This document shows positions 32,350-33,960 of a stretch of 33,960 nucleotides of DNA, in pieces; within the stretch, counting starts at the first letter, position 1, and each line of letters starts with the position of its first letter. The notes under the pieces were generated by a model, which had not been told where the DNA came from, searched no databases, and saw nothing but the letters and a program-made list of their open reading frames with translations. This DNA is from Leptothoe spongobia TAU-MAC 1115. Lineage in GTDB: Bacteria; Cyanobacteriota; Cyanobacteriia; Phormidesmidales; Phormidesmidaceae. The position numbers and the translations under genes were made by a program. Location: the NCBI RefSeq assembly GCF_018739885.1, contig NZ_JADOES010000053.1, positions 1 to 33,960 on the forward strand, written 5' to 3'.

Positions 32350-33129
32350 TTAGCCCAAAAACTGTTCGACCATACCCATCACCACAACCCCAGTCATCAA
32401 ACCAACGGCTCCACTGCTGTTCAACGTTTTCAAATTTAGCTTGGGCAACAGCTCATGAAGCACTACAAACAACATCGCTCCTGCCGCTAGAGCCATTCCA
32501 ACTGGAGCGATCTCACTACTCAAATCCACTAAGGTCACCCCCAACAAACCACCCAACGGCTCTAACCAACCAGACATAGCCGCCAATGCCATTGCCAAAC
32601 CTACGCCATAACCAAGCTGACGTAATGCCAGGGCCACCATCAGTCCCTCTGGTAAATTTTGCAAACCCACACCAATCGCAATACTGACATCATGGGTAGA
32701 CTCTGTGCCCAAGCCAACCGCCAAGCCTTCTGGAAAATGATGCAGGGCAATAGCTAATACAAACAGCCAAATGTGTCGAGACTGAGCCTGCTGATTTAAC
32801 TCTGGTTCAGGTAGTAAACGCTCTAAAGCGTAGAACATCGCAGCACCAAGGATAACGGCACTAATGACTTCCCCCGTACCCACCCCATAACCCACCGCTT
32901 GACCAGCCAACCCTAGAGCAGGCACCAATAACGAAAACGCCGCTGCCGAAAGCATTACACCACTACCGACACTCAACAATAGCGTTTGCCAACGCTCGCT
33001 TAGCTGCGAGGTAAATAGCACAGGCACCGCCCCCACCCCCGTACCAAAGCTAGCCAGGAGACTGGACATGACACCATCGCTCATAACATCAGACGCGACA
33101 CTGGACCAGGATTGAGAAAGCTGTTCCAT
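32350..33129 (-). CDS. ZIP family metal transporter
   Basis: A 259-residue membrane protein of about eight helices that imports divalent metals such as zinc or iron across the inner membrane. The metal-site helices are visible: ALHHFPEGLAVGLG near residue 128 and GVGLQNLPEGLMVALALR near 152, with conserved His, Asn, Pro and Glu. A short His-poor loop (LLPEPELNQQAQSRHIW) replaces the usual His-rich loop. The ATG at 33129 is supported by a strong ribosome binding site, GGAGG, 6 bases upstream. It is convergent with the MATE gene. An efflux direction, as in the GufA subgroup, cannot be excluded. Confidence 0.9.
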   Translation of the reverse strand: MEQLSQSWSSVASDVMSDGVMSSLLASFGTGVGAVPVLFTSQLSERWQTLLLSVGSGVMLSAAAFSLLVPALGLAGQAVGYGVGTGEVISAVILGAAMFYALERLLPEPELNQQAQSRHIWLFVLAIALHHFPEGLAVGLGTESTHDVSIAIGVGLQNLPEGLMVALALRQLGYGVGLAMALAAMSGWLEPLGGLLGVTLVDLSSEIAPVGMALAAGAMLFVVLHELLPKLNLKTLNSSGAVGLMTGVVVMGMVEQFLG

Positions 33130-33405
33130 AGCAAACCTCCAACTCTGGCCTTTATATTAACTCAAACTCATTATGAGTACGAGCGAGATCGGTCACATTT
33201 AGCCATGATCCGGTCATCTTTATGGATTATCAGCACGTGACTACGCTGCAAAAGTCTATGTATTTTTTCGGATTCATCAGGTTTAGGTATCCGCTGAATA
33301 CTTACAAACTTCATTTCAAAACGCGGCTATCTCCGTAGAAAAGCTCAGGGCTCTCTAGGTATATCTCGCTTAAGTTAGGACTGTACTGAGTAACATTTAC
33401 TACAA
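33130..33405. other. Divergent intergenic region, ZIP / STAS
   Basis: 276 bases with no gene. ACTCATTATGAGTACGAG at 33168-33184 includes CTCATTATGAG, an 11-base dyad that might bind a metal regulator upstream of the ZIP gene. It lies about 40 bases before the ZIP start. This is a suggestion from shape only. Confidence 0.3.
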
Positions 33406-33684
33406 ATGAACACGAGTTCCGTTGCCATCATTCGCCTTCCTAGTCGGCTAGATAGTATGATTTCGCCATTTTTTGCGCAAGATCTGAAACAGAAAATCCG
33501 TCCAGGGGTGACTCTCATCATCGACATGGCCAAAACCAAATTTATCGAACCTGCTACTGCTTCAGTATTCTGGGAAGGTGTTCTACAATCTCATCGAGAA
33601 GGTGCAAAGATTGTTGCCAAGGACATGAATGAGCAGGTAAAGCTTGTATTGGAGCGTTCTGGGCTGCTCCCACACTTGCAATAG
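33406..33684 (+). CDS. STAS domain protein (anti-sigma factor antagonist type)
   Basis: A 92-residue single STAS domain. STAS proteins switch partner kinases or anti-sigma factors by Ser/Thr phosphorylation. The pattern AIIRLPSRLDSMISPFFAQDLKQ, then TLIIDMAKTKFIEPATASVFWEG, fits the family. The place of the usual D-S-S-G phospho-site reads EPATAS, so Thr or Ser there may be the switch. The C-terminal ERSGLLPHLQ is also typical. No anti-sigma kinase is adjacent within the window, but one may lie to the right of 33960. Confidence 0.85.
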   Translation: MNTSSVAIIRLPSRLDSMISPFFAQDLKQKIRPGVTLIIDMAKTKFIEPATASVFWEGVLQSHREGAKIVAKDMNEQVKLVLERSGLLPHLQ

Positions 33685-33788
33685 CAACAGTCATATGAGC
33701 TGTAAACAAGCTCACCAAAAGCATGGCTAAATTAGCTAAACAAAAGAATCCATTAAACACAGATCTTGCACTAAGGTCGGTTGTGAAG

Positions 33789-33829
33789 CTCAAACTCACG
33801 TTGGGTTTTGAACCCAACGTCGGTTTGAG
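33789..33829. repeat. Long hairpin, dispersed palindrome
   Basis: CTCAAAC-tc-ACGTTGGGTT, a 3-base loop, AACCCAACGT-cg-GTTTGAG: 17 base pairs interrupted by a 2-base bulge. ACGTTGGGTT palindromes of this kind are frequent between cyanobacterial genes. It lies about 105 bases after the STAS gene. The remaining 130 bases to the window end show no gene. Confidence 0.75.
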
Positions 33830-33960
33830 GGCTGTCCACTAAAGGGACAAGATTGGCTGGGCCGCTCTAAATATACTGATTGGTATCTTGTTTGAGTATA
33901 TGCACGGTATTAGGACTTACGCATTGACAAGATAGCAAAGACATGAAGTGATACGAATGG

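Overview
The window looks like chromosome of a cyanobacterium. The octamer GCGATCGC (HIP1) recurs, for example near 1217, 5536, 6907, 10795, 14252, 14611, 26226, 28605 and 29914. Many genes belong to families known mainly from cyanobacteria: a DUF1830 protein, a DUF4079-like membrane protein, a short DUF6761-like protein, and a radical SAM protein of the type annotated as 'photosystem II high light acclimation'. Genus and species cannot be fixed from the sequence.

Left part (1-15250). A hybrid kinase fragment and a REC-kinase come first, on the + strand. A leftward operon follows: ECF sigma factor, membrane anti-sigma factor, TrmO tRNA methyltransferase, joined by 4-base and 1-base overlaps. 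Next are a phosphoglucomutase/phosphomannomutase, an unknown protein, and tRNA-Pro(CGG) followed by duplicated tRNA-derived repeats. Then come a subtilase with a P domain, a duplicated-module exported protein, the BolA / monothiol glutaredoxin pair, an OmpR-type regulator whose receiver lacks the phospho-acceptor Asp, and an orphan ABC ATPase coupled to a small membrane protein.

Accessory island (about 15300-21000). This stretch reads as AT-richer and I saw no HIP1 in it. It holds an AAA-type ATPase followed 2 bases later by a TPR protein with a degenerate NTPase-like head, and, convergent with them, a putative toxin-antitoxin pair. The downstream gene is a RES-domain toxin. The upstream gene, in the antitoxin position, encodes a complete-looking ribosomal protein bL27 fused to the Xre/MbcA/ParS toxin-binding domain. 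A ribosomal protein in place of the usual DNA-binding part of an antitoxin is the most striking thing here and suggests a ribosome-linked toxin-control system.

Right part (21097-33960). This holds the DUF4079 and DUF1830 proteins, the radical SAM enzyme, a charged disordered protein, a lipoprotein of the peptide-binding family, and a decayed insertion sequence bounded by inverted repeats. Further right are a fused response regulator/thioredoxin-reductase-like protein, a phytanoyl-CoA-dioxygenase-like enzyme with a cupin, a MATE exporter, a ZIP metal transporter and a STAS protein. The intergenic regions carry several dispersed hairpin repeats and strong terminator-like hairpins.

All assignments come from reading the sequence; no database search or alignment was run.
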